Counted from the first letter of the stretch, positions 7,361 to 16,625 are shown. The stretch: 64,000 nucleotides of DNA from Bacillus sp. BP-3 (GCF_028401955.1 NZ_JAQOTJ010000008.1:148084-212083); one strand, 5' to 3'. The notes: generated by a model not told the origin, from the letters alone. A program made the numbers and translations.

Positions 7361-8800
7361 ATGGCAACAGTAACTGAAGCTAAAAAAGATGTGCGAATTG
7401 AAAGAGATTTTTTAGGTGAGAAAGAAGTACCAATGCATGCATATTATGGTGTTCAAACGATGCGTGCGGTCGAAAACTTTCCGATTACAGGTTATAAAAT
7501 CCATGAAGGATTAATTAACGCATTAGCGATTGTAAAAAAAGCGGCAGCGCTTGCAAATACAGATGTTGGACGATTAGAACTAAAAAAAGGTACAGCAATT
7601 GCAGAGGCAGCAGAAGAGATTCTTGAGGGGAAATGGCACGAGCATTTTATCGTAGATCCGATCCAAGGCGGAGCTGGAACTTCTATGAATATGAATGCAA
7701 ATGAAGTGATTGCCAATCGTGCTCTTGAATTATTAGAAATGGAAAAAGGCGACTATCATTACATTAGCCCAAATAGCCACGTGAATATGGCGCAATCAAC
7801 AAATGATGCATTCCCAACTGCAATTCATATTGCAACGTTAAACTCATTAGAGGAATTATTACAAACGATGGGATATATGCGTGATATCTTTGAATTAAAA
7901 GCAGAGCAATTTGACCATGTTATTAAAATGGGACGCACGCATTTACAAGATGCTGTACCGATTCGTCTTGGACAAGAGTTTAAAGCATATGCTCGTGTAC
8001 TTGGACGTGATATTAAACGTATCGAGAAATCTCGTCAACATTTATATGAAGTAAATATGGGAGCGACAGCTGTTGGTACTGGATTAAATGCAGATCCGCA
8101 GTACATTGAGGCTGTAGTAAAACATTTAGCTAATATTAGTAAATTGCCTCTTGTTGGAGCAGAAGATTTAGTAGATGCAACGCAAAATACAGATGCATAT
8201 ACAGAAGTTTCAGCTGCGCTGAAAGTATGTATGATGAATATGTCCAAAATTGCAAATGACTTGCGCTTAATGGCATCAGGTCCGCGCGTTGGATTGAGTG
8301 AAATTATGCTTCCAGCTCGTCAACCTGGTTCTTCTATTATGCCAGGGAAAGTAAACCCTGTAATGCCAGAAGTAATTAACCAAATTGCGTTCCAAGTAAT
8401 TGGGAACGACCATACAATTTGTCTTGCTTCAGAAGCAGGTCAATTAGAACTGAATGTAATGGAACCAGTGTTAGTATTCAACTTACTTCAATCAATCAGT
8501 ATTATGAATAACGGCTTCCGTGCTTTCACAGATAATTGCTTAAAAGGAATTGAAGCGAATGAAGCGCACTTAAAAGAATATGTTGAGAAAAGCGTTGGTA
8601 TTATTACAGCTGTGAATCCACATATCGGATACGAAGCAGCAGCCCGTGTTGCAAAAGAAGCAATTGCAACTGGTCAATCTGTCAGAGAAATTTGCTTGAA
8701 AAATGGTGTATTATCACAAGAAGAATTAGACTTGATTTTAGATCCGTTTGAAATGACGCATCCTGGAATTGCAGGAGCATCTCTTTTAAAGAAAAATTAA
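7361..8800 (+). CDS. aspA: Aspartate ammonia-lyase (aspartase)
   Basis: Cytoplasmic enzyme of 479 residues that deaminates L-aspartate to fumarate and ammonia. Start at 7361 with GTGAGGAG just upstream. The fumarase/aspartase signature GSSIMPGKVNPVMPE is present at about residues 323-337, as are the conserved blocks MGRTHLQDAVP and SPNSHVNMAQSTNDAFPT. Length is standard for AspA. Fumarase C would share the signature, but length, conserved blocks and the context (amino-acid/dicarboxylate symporter before, malic enzyme after) favour aspartase. The 170-base gap to the symporter suggests its own promoter or read-through. A terminator follows at once. Confidence 0.92.
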   Translation: MATVTEAKKDVRIERDFLGEKEVPMHAYYGVQTMRAVENFPITGYKIHEGLINALAIVKKAAALANTDVGRLELKKGTAIAEAAEEILEGKWHEHFIVDPIQGGAGTSMNMNANEVIANRALELLEMEKGDYHYISPNSHVNMAQSTNDAFPTAIHIATLNSLEELLQTMGYMRDIFELKAEQFDHVIKMGRTHLQDAVPIRLGQEFKAYARVLGRDIKRIEKSRQHLYEVNMGATAVGTGLNADPQYIEAVVKHLANISKLPLVGAEDLVDATQNTDAYTEVSAALKVCMMNMSKIANDLRLMASGPRVGLSEIMLPARQPGSSIMPGKVNPVMPEVINQIAFQVIGNDHTICLASEAGQLELNVMEPVLVFNLLQSISIMNNGFRAFTDNCLKGIEANEAHLKEYVEKSVGIITAVNPHIGYEAAARVAKEAIATGQSVREICLKNGVLSQEELDLILDPFEMTHPGIAGASLLKKN

Positions 8801-8828
8801 AAAAGGGGGGACTTTCCCCTTTTTTTTG
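8801..8828 (+). terminator. Terminator after aspA
   Basis: AAAAGGGG...CCCCTTTT hairpin with a run of T, directly after the stop codon. Confidence 0.85.
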
Positions 8829-8872
8829 TTTACAATATAGAAATGTTATATATCAATAAAGGTAGGGGTTAT

Positions 8873-10585
8873 ATGAGTAAATTTACAGTTTCCTCGAATG
8901 GAACTTTAGAAACAACATTACGAGGAGCAGAAGTATTAGCAACACCACTATTAAATAAGGGTGTCGCTTTCTCGGCGGAGGAAAGGGAAGAATTAGGGTT
9001 AAAAGGGTTGTTACCGCCAGCGGTATTAACATTAGACGAACAAGCACGCCGTGCGTATGAACAATTTTGTTCACAGCCTGATGACTTATTAAAAAACGTA
9101 TACTTAACAGCACTGCATGATCGTAATGAAGTATTATTTTATCGTATTCTTACAGATCATTTGCGAGAAATGCTACCGATTGTATACACGCCAACTGTTG
9201 GTGTAGCGATTCAAAGATATAGTCATGAGTATCGTAAGCCACGTGGTGTGTATTTATCAGTTAATGATCCAAATGGTATTGAGGAAGCTTTTTCTAACAT
9301 TGGTGCAACTGCGGAAAATATTGATTTAGTCGTTGTAACAGACGGTGAAGGTATTTTAGGAATTGGAGACTGGGGCGTTGGCGGTATTAATATTGCTATC
9401 GGAAAACTAGCTGTCTACACAGCAGCAGTTGGTATTGATCCAAGTCGTGTATTACCGGTTATTTTAGATGTTGGTACAAACAATGAAGAGTTATTAAATA
9501 ATCCGTTTTATATTGGAAATCGCCATCCACGTGTAACGGGAGAAGCATATGATACATTCATTGATTTGTTTGTAAAAGCTGTATGTAATAAGTTACCGAA
9601 TGCACTGCTGCACTGGGAAGATTTTAGTACACGTAATGCGCGCAAAATTTTAGACAAATATCGTGATAATGTATGTACATTTAACGATGATATTCAAGGA
9701 ACTGGCGCGGTTTCATTGGCAGCTGTGTTATCAGCTGTGAAAGCTTCTGGTGTTCCGCTATGTGAACATCGCGTTGTTGTTTTTGGTGCGGGTACTGCTG
9801 GAATTGGAATTGCAGATCAAGTATGTGATGCGATGGTACGCTTAGGTTTATCAAAGGAAGAAGCAAATCGCCGTTTTTGGTGTATTGAACGTAATGGTTT
9901 ACTTACTGATAATATGGATGATCTTCTTGATTTCCAAAGTCCTTATGCACGTCAGATGTCTGAAGTCGAACGATGGAAGCAGTCAGAAACGATTGGTCTT
10001 GCTGAAGTTGTAAAACATGTACAACCAACTATTTTAATTGGAACGTCAACAGTTGCTGGTGCATTTACAGAAGAAATTGTAAAAGAGATGGCAGCACATG
10101 TGGAACGACCAATTATTTTACCAATGTCTAATCCAACGCCTCTTGCGGAAGCAAAACCAGCAGACTTAATTTCTTGGACAGAAGGGCGAGCGCTTGTTGC
10201 AACTGGTAGTCCATTTGATCCAGTTACATACAATGGAGTTACTTATGTAATTGGACAATCTAACAATGCACTTATCTTCCCAGGTCTTGGTCTTGGTACA
10301 AATGTTGTTCGTGCTCGTGTCATGACAGATGGTATGTTTGCGGCAGCAGCAGAAGCGGTGGCAAGTATGGTAGATACAAGTCAACCTGGTGCACCAATTC
10401 TTCCAGAAGTAGAGGAGTTGCGTAATATTTCTGAGATCGTTGCTGTTGAAGTAGCTAAAGCGGCAGTTGCTGAAGGTGTTGCTCGTGATATATTAAGTGA
10501 TAATGATATCAGGAAGGCTGTAAAAGATGCAATGTGGCAACCTGTTTATCGTCAAATAAAAGCAGTTGAAAAAGTAACACTATAG
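8873..10585 (+). CDS. Malic enzyme (NAD-type malate dehydrogenase, decarboxylating)
   Basis: Cytoplasmic enzyme of 570 residues that converts L-malate to pyruvate and CO2. Start at 8873 with GGTAGGGG at 8861-8868; the upstream ATG at 8843 has no ribosome site. Conserved blocks include [12 protein letters not shown] and [15 protein letters not shown] (malic signature), [29 protein letters not shown] and the nucleotide-binding [14 protein letters not shown]. The large size matches the MaeA/MalS group of bacilli rather than the roughly 410-residue YtsJ type. With aspartase (making fumarate) and the symporter it forms a route from C4-dicarboxylates to pyruvate. Confidence 0.93.
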   Translation: MSKFTVSSNGTLETTLRGAEVLATPLLNKGVAFSAEEREELGLKGLLPPAVLTLDEQARRAYEQFCSQPDDLLKNVYLTALHDRNEVLFYRILTDHLREMLPIVYTPTVGVAIQRYSHEYRKPRGVYLSVNDPNGIEEAFSNIGATAENIDLVVVTDGEGILGIGDWGVGGINIAIGKLAVYTAAVGIDPSRVLPVILDVGTNNEELLNNPFYIGNRHPRVTGEAYDTFIDLFVKAVCNKLPNALLHWEDFSTRNARKILDKYRDNVCTFNDDIQGTGAVSLAAVLSAVKASGVPLCEHRVVVFGAGTAGIGIADQVCDAMVRLGLSKEEANRRFWCIERNGLLTDNMDDLLDFQSPYARQMSEVERWKQSETIGLAEVVKHVQPTILIGTSTVAGAFTEEIVKEMAAHVERPIILPMSNPTPLAEAKPADLISWTEGRALVATGSPFDPVTYNGVTYVIGQSNNALIFPGLGLGTNVVRARVMTDGMFAAAAEAVASMVDTSQPGAPILPEVEELRNISEIVAVEVAKAAVAEGVARDILSDNDIRKAVKDAMWQPVYRQIKAVEKVTL

Positions 10586-10591
10586 GAATAG

Positions 10592-10624
10592 AGCCCGTTT
10601 ATATATTAAGCGGGCTTCCTTATT
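10592..10624 (+). terminator. Terminator after malic enzyme gene
   Basis: AGCCCG (10592-10597) pairs with CGGGCT (10611-10616), followed by TCCTTATTAT. It would separate malic enzyme from the kinase gene, perhaps partially. Confidence 0.65.
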
Positions 10625-10658
10625 ATATTTAAAGACTCAATAACGGGAAGTGACGTAT

Positions 10659-11963
10659 TTGAACTGGCATCAATTGTGGAAGAAAGATATTTCACTTTTA
10701 ATTATGTTAATTTTGATTGTTCCGGTTGCTGGAGAACTGAACTTTCATCCATTTAATGATACGTTTCGTGTTAGCTTTGGAACACCGATTTTCTTCTTTT
10801 TACTATTATTCTTAAGGAAAATCCCAGCTGTTATAGCGGGAATTTTAGTTGGGGCATCTGTAGTAACATTTCGAATTGGCCTTGACTGGATGCTACATAG
10901 TTCTTTTCATTTCTCAGATTCCTTTAGTATGCGTTATCCAGTTTTCTTTTATTATTTCGTATATGGAAGTCTTTTTTCAGTATGCAGAGTAAATCGATTT
11001 CATCAAAAACCATTTATAATCGGGTGTTTTGGCATTACGATTGAAATTTTTTCAAGCATGGCAGAACTTGCTTTTTATCATATTTTTGTGCTCAGCACGA
11101 TGATTACAGTTTCAGAAGTCAATAAAATTATTATTATCGCTATTTTTCGCAGTTTTTTTGCACTCGGTTTTTTAAATATGATGAGTTTATATGAGACAAA
11201 ATTAAAAGAAGCGCAGGTTCGGAAAGAAAATGAAAAGATGTTTATGCATCTTTCCAATTTGTATGTAGAATCTGTTCATTTGAAGAAAACGCTGCAAAAT
11301 GCAGAAAGGATTACACAAGAAGCGTACCAATTATATCGAAACTTACAAAAGAAAGGTAGCGCTGAGAATAATATAGAATCGTATAGTAAGAACGCGCTGA
11401 AAATTGCAGGAGAAGTACATGAAATAAAAAAAGATAATCAAAGAATTTTTGCCGGGTTATCTAAACTTCTTTTAGATAAAAATCTATCGGAATATGTAAA
11501 TGGAAATGAACTGGCGGAAATGATTATAAGAATTAACGAGAAATACGCACAGTTATTACAAAAGGAAGTCGTATTTTCTAAACAGATAGAAGGGGAGCAT
11601 ACGCAGTATCATGTATATACTGTGTTGTCGATTTTAAATAATTTAGTTGCGAATGCTGTAGAAGCGATTGATAGTGTTGGTACAATTACAATTTATGTTA
11701 AGAAACAAGGAGCGTTTGTTACGTTTGAAGTAATAGATGATGGTCCGGGTATTTCGGGGAAATATAAGGAGTTAGTATTTAAGCCTGGTTTTACTTCAAA
11801 ATATGATCAAACTGGAACACCGTCAACAGGAATTGGTTTATCTTATATAAAAGAGATGGTGACGGAACTTGAGGGAGAGGTTATACTACAAGACAGAGAT
11901 GCTGAAAGAGGCTGCAAGTTTATTGTACGGCTGCCGGAATCTAGCCTGACTAAGGAAGGATGA
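10659..11963 (+). CDS. GlnK/YcbA-type sensor histidine kinase
   Basis: Membrane sensor of 434 residues. The TTG at 10659 was chosen because GGGAAGTG (10645-10652) is well placed; a GTG at 10650 would lack a site. The N-terminal half holds about six hydrophobic helices (residues about 12-185) and no large external domain. A coiled segment follows, then an H-box of SpoB type (EVHEIKKDNQRIFAGL), an N-box (ILNNLVANAVEAID) and G-boxes (DDGPGIS, STGIGLSYIKEM). This is the layout of YcbA/GlnK kinases. It overlaps no gene but is 4 bases from the regulator, so the two are co-expressed. It probably senses a dicarboxylate or amino acid handled by the genes before it. Confidence 0.85.
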   Translation: MNWHQLWKKDISLLIMLILIVPVAGELNFHPFNDTFRVSFGTPIFFFLLLFLRKIPAVIAGILVGASVVTFRIGLDWMLHSSFHFSDSFSMRYPVFFYYFVYGSLFSVCRVNRFHQKPFIIGCFGITIEIFSSMAELAFYHIFVLSTMITVSEVNKIIIIAIFRSFFALGFLNMMSLYETKLKEAQVRKENEKMFMHLSNLYVESVHLKKTLQNAERITQEAYQLYRNLQKKGSAENNIESYSKNALKIAGEVHEIKKDNQRIFAGLSKLLLDKNLSEYVNGNELAEMIIRINEKYAQLLQKEVVFSKQIEGEHTQYHVYTVLSILNNLVANAVEAIDSVGTITIYVKKQGAFVTFEVIDDGPGISGKYKELVFKPGFTSKYDQTGTPSTGIGLSYIKEMVTELEGEVILQDRDAERGCKFIVRLPESSLTKEG

Positions 11964-11967
11964 GCCT

Positions 11968-12900
11968 ATGTTTTATTACATCGTAGATGACGACGAAGTA
12001 TTTCGTTCTATGTTAGCACAAATTATTGAAGATGAAGACCTTGGAGAAGTAGTTGGAGAAGAAGAAGATGGGGCTTTCGTAGAAGGAGATCAGTTAAATT
12101 TTAAAAAAGTAGATATATTATTTATTGACTTATTAATGCCAATTCGTGATGGGATTGAAACGGTTCGGCACATTCTCCCGTCATTTTCCGGGAAAGTGGT
12201 TATGATTTCTCAAGTAGAATCAAAACAATTAATAGGTGAAGCTTACTCCCTTGGTGTTGAATATTATATTACAAAACCTCTTAATAAAATTGAAGTTGTA
12301 TCCGTTGTACGAAAAGTGATAGAACGTATTCGTTTGGAACGGTCTATTCAAGATATTCAAAAGTCATTAAACAATGTATTCCAATGGGAGCAACCAAAGG
12401 GGCGAATAGAATCAGGGCTAGAAGAGAAAAAATTTGCTGATTCTGGCCGTTTTTTATTAGCAGAACTAGGGATTGCTGGGGAGAACGGAAGTAAAGATTT
12501 ACTAAGTATGCTGGAATACTTATATCAATATGAAAAGAAGGCAACCTTTGAACATGGATTTCCAGTATTAAAAGATATTTTTCAACATATTACGGTCAAA
12601 AAGTTAGGTGAAATGGCTTCGGAAGGTGAGATTGATAAAGAGAGAAAAGCTTCAGAGCAAAGGGTGCGCCGAGCAATATATCAATCGCTCAATCACTTAG
12701 CTTCTCTTGGTTTAACAGATTTTTCGAATCCGAAATTTGAAAGCTATGCTCCGAAATTTTTTGATTTTACAATTGTGCGTAAGCGAATGACAGAGTTAAC
12801 AAACGAATCATTAGCAACGGCCGGTCATACACGAATTAATACGAAGAAATTTATTCAAGTGTTGTATTTTGAAGCGAAGCGATTGACTGAAGATGATTAA
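11968..12900 (+). CDS. YcbB/GlnL-family response regulator
   Basis: Response regulator of 310 residues, start at 11968 with AAGGAAGGA upstream. Receiver domain residues about 1-120: acidic pocket DDDE near the start, phosphoacceptor Asp in LFIDLLMP (about residue 52) and the lysine in ITKPL. The C-terminal half is not an OmpR or NarL domain but matches the YcbB DNA-binding domain (RRAIYQSLNHLASLGLTDFSN, RINTKKFIQVLYFEAKR). It forms a pair with the kinase just upstream. In B. subtilis this family activates glutaminase/glutamine transport through TTTTGT repeats; here the nearest such repeats precede the dicarboxylate symporter (5807-5851). A strong terminator follows. Confidence 0.85.
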   Translation: MFYYIVDDDEVFRSMLAQIIEDEDLGEVVGEEEDGAFVEGDQLNFKKVDILFIDLLMPIRDGIETVRHILPSFSGKVVMISQVESKQLIGEAYSLGVEYYITKPLNKIEVVSVVRKVIERIRLERSIQDIQKSLNNVFQWEQPKGRIESGLEEKKFADSGRFLLAELGIAGENGSKDLLSMLEYLYQYEKKATFEHGFPVLKDIFQHITVKKLGEMASEGEIDKERKASEQRVRRAIYQSLNHLASLGLTDFSNPKFESYAPKFFDFTIVRKRMTELTNESLATAGHTRINTKKFIQVLYFEAKRLTEDD

Positions 12901-12914
12901 GTGGATAAAGAGCG

Positions 12915-12965
12915 GTAAAAGAAAAAGATGTTTGCTTATTTGTGGCAAACATCTTTTTCTTTTAC
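12915..12965. terminator. Strong bidirectional terminator
   Basis: A 21-bp perfect stem (12915-12935 with 12945-12965), A-rich on one side and T-rich on the other, so it can work in both directions. Its 3' arm runs into one unit of the direct repeat at 12961-12985. Confidence 0.9.
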
Positions 12966-12985
12966 TGTTTGATAAACGCCCATTT
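12961..12985 (+). repeat. Direct repeat, left copy
   Basis: A 25-base unit containing ACTGTTTGATAAACGCCCAT recurs at 13795-13819 with 23 of 25 bases identical. The two copies flank the DUF3934 gene. Origin unknown. Confidence 0.6.
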
Positions 12986-13144
12986 TTTCATAATATATCG
13001 TATTAATGAATTTTAAAAGTTGTCTTTTTACAATGAGTAACCACCTGTTTTGTTGTTTTAAATCTTTGCCTTTCTCCGCAAAATAAACTCACACAACATC
13101 TATCTCACACTTACACGAAAGATGTCAAACGGAAACAGCAGTCC

Positions 13145-13321
13145 CTATCTTTCGGATTTGTCACCTGTATTACTGTTTGTCTTTGCGCCACCTGCTTTTT
13201 TAACACCTTTGCTTGTATAAGGTTTGGCACTCTTTTTTTTGTTGGCACTGGCTTTCCAGCGGTTCCAGCCCTTACTGCCTGTTCCTCTACCTGTTCCGCC
13301 TTTACCTTTAGCTTTACTCAT
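13145..13321 (-). CDS. DUF3934 family small basic protein
   Basis: Small ORF of 58 residues read from the minus strand: MSKAKGKGGTGRGTG, then KGWNRWKASANKKK and KPYTSKGVKKAGG. It is rich in Lys, Gly and Ser, strongly basic, with no signal peptide. I recognise it as the DUF3934 family of the B. cereus group. The start at 13321 has CGGAGTG about 10 bases upstream, and the stop is at 13145. It lies alone between the two copies of a direct repeat (12961-12985 and 13795-13819). Function is unknown; the composition suggests nucleic-acid binding, but nothing visible proves it. Confidence 0.75.
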   Translation of the reverse strand: MSKAKGKGGTGRGTGSKGWNRWKASANKKKSAKPYTSKGVKKAGGAKTNSNTGDKSER

Positions 13322-13904
13322 ATAATATAATCACTCCGTTATTATTGTATAGCAAATCTGTTTCCACAGTAGTCAATAAATCTTTAAAATATAATTTGGG
13401 TTTATGACTTTTTCCTTTCCGACAGTTGCTCATAAAAATGAACAGCAGGATATAATAGTATATCATAACATGGACAGTAATGCGCAAAATTCTCAGGTTT
13501 ATCCCGTTAATAGAAATCTTTTAATTTTTGCTGATAGTAATGTGTTATGTAAAAGGTGTTAAATCTTGAATACATTGTAACTACTCAGTCACTCTGTAAA
13601 AAAAGGTAGAAAAGAATTTTTTAAAATGGCCTGGGAGGGGCTGGCCATACATAGAAGCGGTCAGTACCTATTTCTGTCATGCGCAAAGTATGGTAACAAA
13701 GAAAGGCAGCAAAGTGCATTGTCATTTGTATCGTCACGGCAGCAATCTATGTGCTGAAAGGTAATAAGTGGTGTATAGCTGAGTAATTCCTTTTTTTACT
13801 GTTTAATATACGCCCATTTGTAACTATAGAATCCAGCAAAAGATTATTTTAGAGTAAAGGGATAGGAAAGAAACTTAAATTCTATTATTTCATGGAGGAG
13901 TAAT
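13322..13904. other. Intergenic stretch, possible decayed sequence
   Basis: No gene with coding character is supported. On the plus strand about 13640-13765 there are short open frames (one reads HCHLYRHGSNLCAER) with no start or ribosome site, possibly a decayed gene. A TTTATCCCGTTAATAG motif at about 13499-13514 resembles the left end of bcr1, but the rest of the element is absent. The right copy of the direct repeat is at 13795-13819. A ribosome site for the next gene (GGAGGAG) lies just before 13905. Confidence 0.4.
13795..13819 (+). repeat. Direct repeat, right copy
   Basis: Second copy of the 25-base unit at 12961-12985, differing at two positions (G/A and A/T). Confidence 0.6.
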
Positions 13905-14432
13905 ATGGAGAAAAAAACAACAGTAATATCTATTTCAGCTGTATCTGGCGGCGGTAAGACAACCGTTACGAAGGAGTTAGCTAATAGACTGAATAACGCC
14001 AAGACTTTTCATTTTGATGATTATAATTTAGATGGGCCAAGTGACATTTGTGCATGGATGGAAAAAGGTGCAGATTATAATGAGTGGAACGTTAGTCCCA
14101 TAATGACAGATATTCTATCAGTATTAAATGATTCAGTTGCAGATTATATTATTTTGGACTATCCATTTTCGTACCTTAATAATGAGATGAAAGATGTGAT
14201 AGACATTTCATTTTATATTGATACGCCATTAGATATAGCAATGGTGAGAAGATTTATTCGTAATCCTTTACATACTATTGATGAGGTTCTTTTCGAATGT
14301 GAGGTATACTTGCAAGCTGGAAGAGAGGCGTACTTAGAGATGGAGAAAAGTGTGAAACCTAGTGCTGACTATGTAATTGATGGGGAGCTGACGGTTGAAA
14401 ATATCATAGAAGCAATCGTAAATAAGTTGTAA
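13905..14432 (+). CDS. P-loop nucleoside/nucleotide kinase-like protein
   Basis: Cytoplasmic ATPase of 175 residues, start at 13905 with ATGGAGGAG before it. Walker A is SAVSGGGKTTVTKEL (about residues 11-25). A HFDDYNLDGP segment follows, matching the substrate-binding Asp-Asp-Tyr of uridine-kinase-like enzymes, then DYIILDYPF (Walker B region) and a lid with VRRFIRNP. The family phosphorylates small molecules such as nucleosides or antibiotics; the substrate here is unknown. It is monocistronic: the next gene has its own putative ECF promoter. It is only distantly similar to the other kinase at 5033. Confidence 0.7.
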   Translation: MEKKTTVISISAVSGGGKTTVTKELANRLNNAKTFHFDDYNLDGPSDICAWMEKGADYNEWNVSPIMTDILSVLNDSVADYIILDYPFSYLNNEMKDVIDISFYIDTPLDIAMVRRFIRNPLHTIDEVLFECEVYLQAGREAYLEMEKSVKPSADYVIDGELTVENIIEAIVNKL

Positions 14433-14484
14433 AATCTAGTGTATTCATAAAGGATTCTTTATTGCAGAAATTTTTTTCTATCTA

Positions 14485-14511
14485 TGTCACGATTTATAAA
14501 CTCAATCTGTC
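14485..14511 (+). promoter_or_regulatory. Candidate ECF41-type promoter upstream of the epimerase gene
   Basis: TGTCACG at 14485-14491, 16 bases, then TGTC at 14508-14511. The promoter reported for ECF41 sigma factors is TGTCACA-N16-CGTC; this has the right spacing and one mismatch in each box. A gene for an ECF41-type sigma factor lies 3' of the epimerase. Confidence 0.65.
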
Positions 14512-14584
14512 TTATATATGAACAGCAAAATAGCAGTTTGAAAAACTAGACGAATAAGTTGAAACGTATATGGGAGGAATAGAA

Positions 14585-15436
14585 ATGAAAATTTTTCTTG
14601 CCGGGGCAACTGGTGTAATAGGTCGTTCTTTAATTCCTTTGTTAGTGCAAGAGGGGCACGAAGTGTTCGGGATGATTCGTGATGAATCGCATGCAAGTAC
14701 AATTACAAAAATGGGTGCAAAGCCCGTGGTGGCAGATGCATTTGATCGAGATGCTGTATTCACTGCATTGCAAAATAGTCAGCCAGATGTAGTGATTCAT
14801 CAACTTACATCGTTAAGTGAGGGAAGCTCGGTAGATAATGCAAAAATGCGAATTGAGGGGACAGAAAATCTTGTAGAGGCTGCAAAATCGGCGGGAGTTA
14901 GACGAATCATTGCACAAAGTATTTCGTGGGCGTATGAACCTGGAGAGGTTCCAGCTACAGAGGAAGAACTGTTAGATATTACTGCTTCGTTTCCGCGAAA
15001 AACAACGATAGAAGGTATTATGGCGTTAGAAGAAAAAGTGTCTCAAATGCCAGAGTTTGTTATACTTCGTTACGGAACGCTTTATGGCCCAGGAACTTGG
15101 TATGCAACGGATGGAATGATCGCTGAACAAGTACGACGACAAGAAATGGCCGCAACGGATGGTATCGTTTCTTTTTTACATGTAGACGATGCAGCTAGAG
15201 CGGCATTACTCGCACTAGAATGGCCATCTGGTCCGGTCAACATTGTCGATGATTATCCTGCACAGGGACAGGATTGGTTGCCAGTTTATGCTTCTGCAAT
15301 CGGTGCCCCTCAGCCTTCTGCTCAAACTGGTAGTAATCGAGGGGAACGCGGCGCTTCCAATACAAAAGCCCGAAAAGAATATGGGTGGGAGCCCATTCAT
15401 TCTTCTTGGTCTAAAGGGTTTCAAAATCATTTGTAG
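14585..15436 (+). CDS. NAD(P)-dependent epimerase/dehydratase (extended SDR)
   Basis: Protein of 283 residues. The ATG at 14585 follows GGGAGGAA (14572-14579). The N-terminal Rossmann motif is FLAGATGVIGRSLI (GxxGxxG). VVIHQLTSLSEG follows, and the usual YxxxK is not seen at its canonical place; instead AQSISWAYEPGE occupies the region, as in atypical extended SDRs. ILRYGTLYGPGTWY is the conserved substrate-side block. The ECF41 sigma gene follows 236 bases on, and ECF41 factors typically neighbour a carboxymuconolactone decarboxylase, oxidoreductase or epimerase, which are their targets. Substrate unknown. Confidence 0.8.
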   Translation: MKIFLAGATGVIGRSLIPLLVQEGHEVFGMIRDESHASTITKMGAKPVVADAFDRDAVFTALQNSQPDVVIHQLTSLSEGSSVDNAKMRIEGTENLVEAAKSAGVRRIIAQSISWAYEPGEVPATEEELLDITASFPRKTTIEGIMALEEKVSQMPEFVILRYGTLYGPGTWYATDGMIAEQVRRQEMAATDGIVSFLHVDDAARAALLALEWPSGPVNIVDDYPAQGQDWLPVYASAIGAPQPSAQTGSNRGERGASNTKARKEYGWEPIHSSWSKGFQNHL

Positions 15437-15589
15437 AATCAATTATAAATACAAATTGTTAGGTGGGAGAGAGCGTCTAGTTATGCATAGCAGTGACTTC
15501 TATCTGGAAAATCAGAATAAATTTATTTAGTTCGTAATTTTTTATAAATATTATTTTCAAAAAATGTTTTTTGAGAAATTTACATAGGT

Positions 15590-15622
15590 ATACCCTAGAA
15601 AGTTTTTTCTAGGGTATTTGTG
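15590..15622 (+). terminator. Hairpin, probable terminator after the epimerase
   Basis: A 12-bp perfect stem (15590-15601 with 15606-15617) and a 4-base loop, weak T tail. It sits between the epimerase and the sigma factor gene. Confidence 0.55.
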
Positions 15623-15672
15623 ATTGTATATCATGTTAAAATTTGGGTGAGTTAACTTCGAGGAGGGGTAGG

Positions 15673-16566
15673 GTGAAAGAAAATCATTTAGACATAAATG
15701 AATTGTATGTAATGTACAAACCTTATTTTATTGCTATTGCGTATAAAATGCTTGGATCGATAAGTGACGCTGAAGATATTGTTCAAGATACATTTCTAAA
15801 GCTACAGATGAGCGAGGTTCATTTAACTGATATTAACAATATAAAGTCATATGTAAGTAGAATGGTTGTAAATCGTTGTATAAATGAATTACAATCAAGT
15901 CGAAAAAAAAGAGAAACTTATGTTGGTACTTGGTTGCCAGAACCGATTGTACAGGACATGAAATGGGATCCTTCGGAGAAAATCATTCAAGATGATCAAC
16001 TATATTATACATTTGTTGTTCTTATGGAAAAACTCTCTGCCACAGAGCGAGCCGTTTATGTTCTAAAAGAAGCATTAGATGTAAAACATAGTGAAATAGC
16101 AGATTTACTAAATATTACAGAGATGAATTGTCGTAAAGTATTTAGTAGAGCGAAGAAGAAGATGGACGTATCTTTTGATGAAAATCCTACATCATACGAA
16201 ATTCAACAAGGCCAAATTACGAAGTTTATTTCAGCTTTATCAAGAGGTAATGTTCAAGAAGTTTCAGAAATTCTTACTACCGATGTAACTCTTATTGCGG
16301 ATGGCGGAGGGAATGTCGTTACAGCGATTAATCAAATTATTAGTAAAGAACGTGTCCTAAGGTTGCTATCTGCTATTGCTACGAAATTCTTTGCCGGGAA
16401 AAAAGCACAAGCAGTATTGGTAAATAATCAACCAGGTGTTCTCATAGTAAAAGGTGAAGAAGTAGTTGGTGTTTTCAGTTTCGCTTGGAAGCAAGATACC
16501 AATCAAATTGAGCAAATTTTTTATGTGGTAAATCCAGATAAGCTCAAACGTATCTCCGGATATTAA
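15673..16566 (+). CDS. ECF41-family sigma factor with C-terminal SnoaL-like domain
   Basis: Sigma factor of 297 residues, GTG start at 15673 with AGGAGG at 15661-15666; an earlier TTG at 15643 lacks a site. Region 2 contains AYKMLGSISDAEDIVQDTFLKL and region 4 covers the ERAVYVLKEALDVKHSEIADLL helix-turn-helix. The linker YVGTWLPEP and the C-terminal motifs DGGGN and NPDKL are marks of ECF41 factors, where a fused NTF2/SnoaL-like domain replaces the anti-sigma factor and tunes activity. There is no anti-sigma gene nearby, as expected. The likely target is the epimerase gene upstream, whose promoter fits. The stimulus is unknown. Confidence 0.9.
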   Translation: MKENHLDINELYVMYKPYFIAIAYKMLGSISDAEDIVQDTFLKLQMSEVHLTDINNIKSYVSRMVVNRCINELQSSRKKRETYVGTWLPEPIVQDMKWDPSEKIIQDDQLYYTFVVLMEKLSATERAVYVLKEALDVKHSEIADLLNITEMNCRKVFSRAKKKMDVSFDENPTSYEIQQGQITKFISALSRGNVQEVSEILTTDVTLIADGGGNVVTAINQIISKERVLRLLSAIATKFFAGKKAQAVLVNNQPGVLIVKGEEVVGVFSFAWKQDTNQIEQIFYVVNPDKLKRISGY

Positions 16567-16583
16567 AATTAAGATTGAAACAT

Positions 16584-16625
16584 AGAGCTGTTCTAAATGT
16601 CATGACATTTAGAACAGCTCTTATT
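16584..16625. terminator. Bidirectional terminator between convergent genes
   Basis: A 38-base perfect palindrome (16584-16621) with a short T-rich tail on the plus side, between the sigma factor gene and the MFS gene. Confidence 0.85.

Noticed and set aside
8826-8854. Promoter TTGTTT-N17-TATATC between aspA terminator and malic enzyme gene
   Set aside because: The start point would fall in the ribosome site, so it is unlikely to work as drawn.
13499-13514. Possible bcr1 copy at TTTATCCCGTTAATAG
   Set aside because: Only the first dozen bases match; no other bcr1 blocks follow.
15243-15530. Open frame of 95 codons over the end of the epimerase gene
   Set aside because: Overlaps the real gene in another frame, no start signal.
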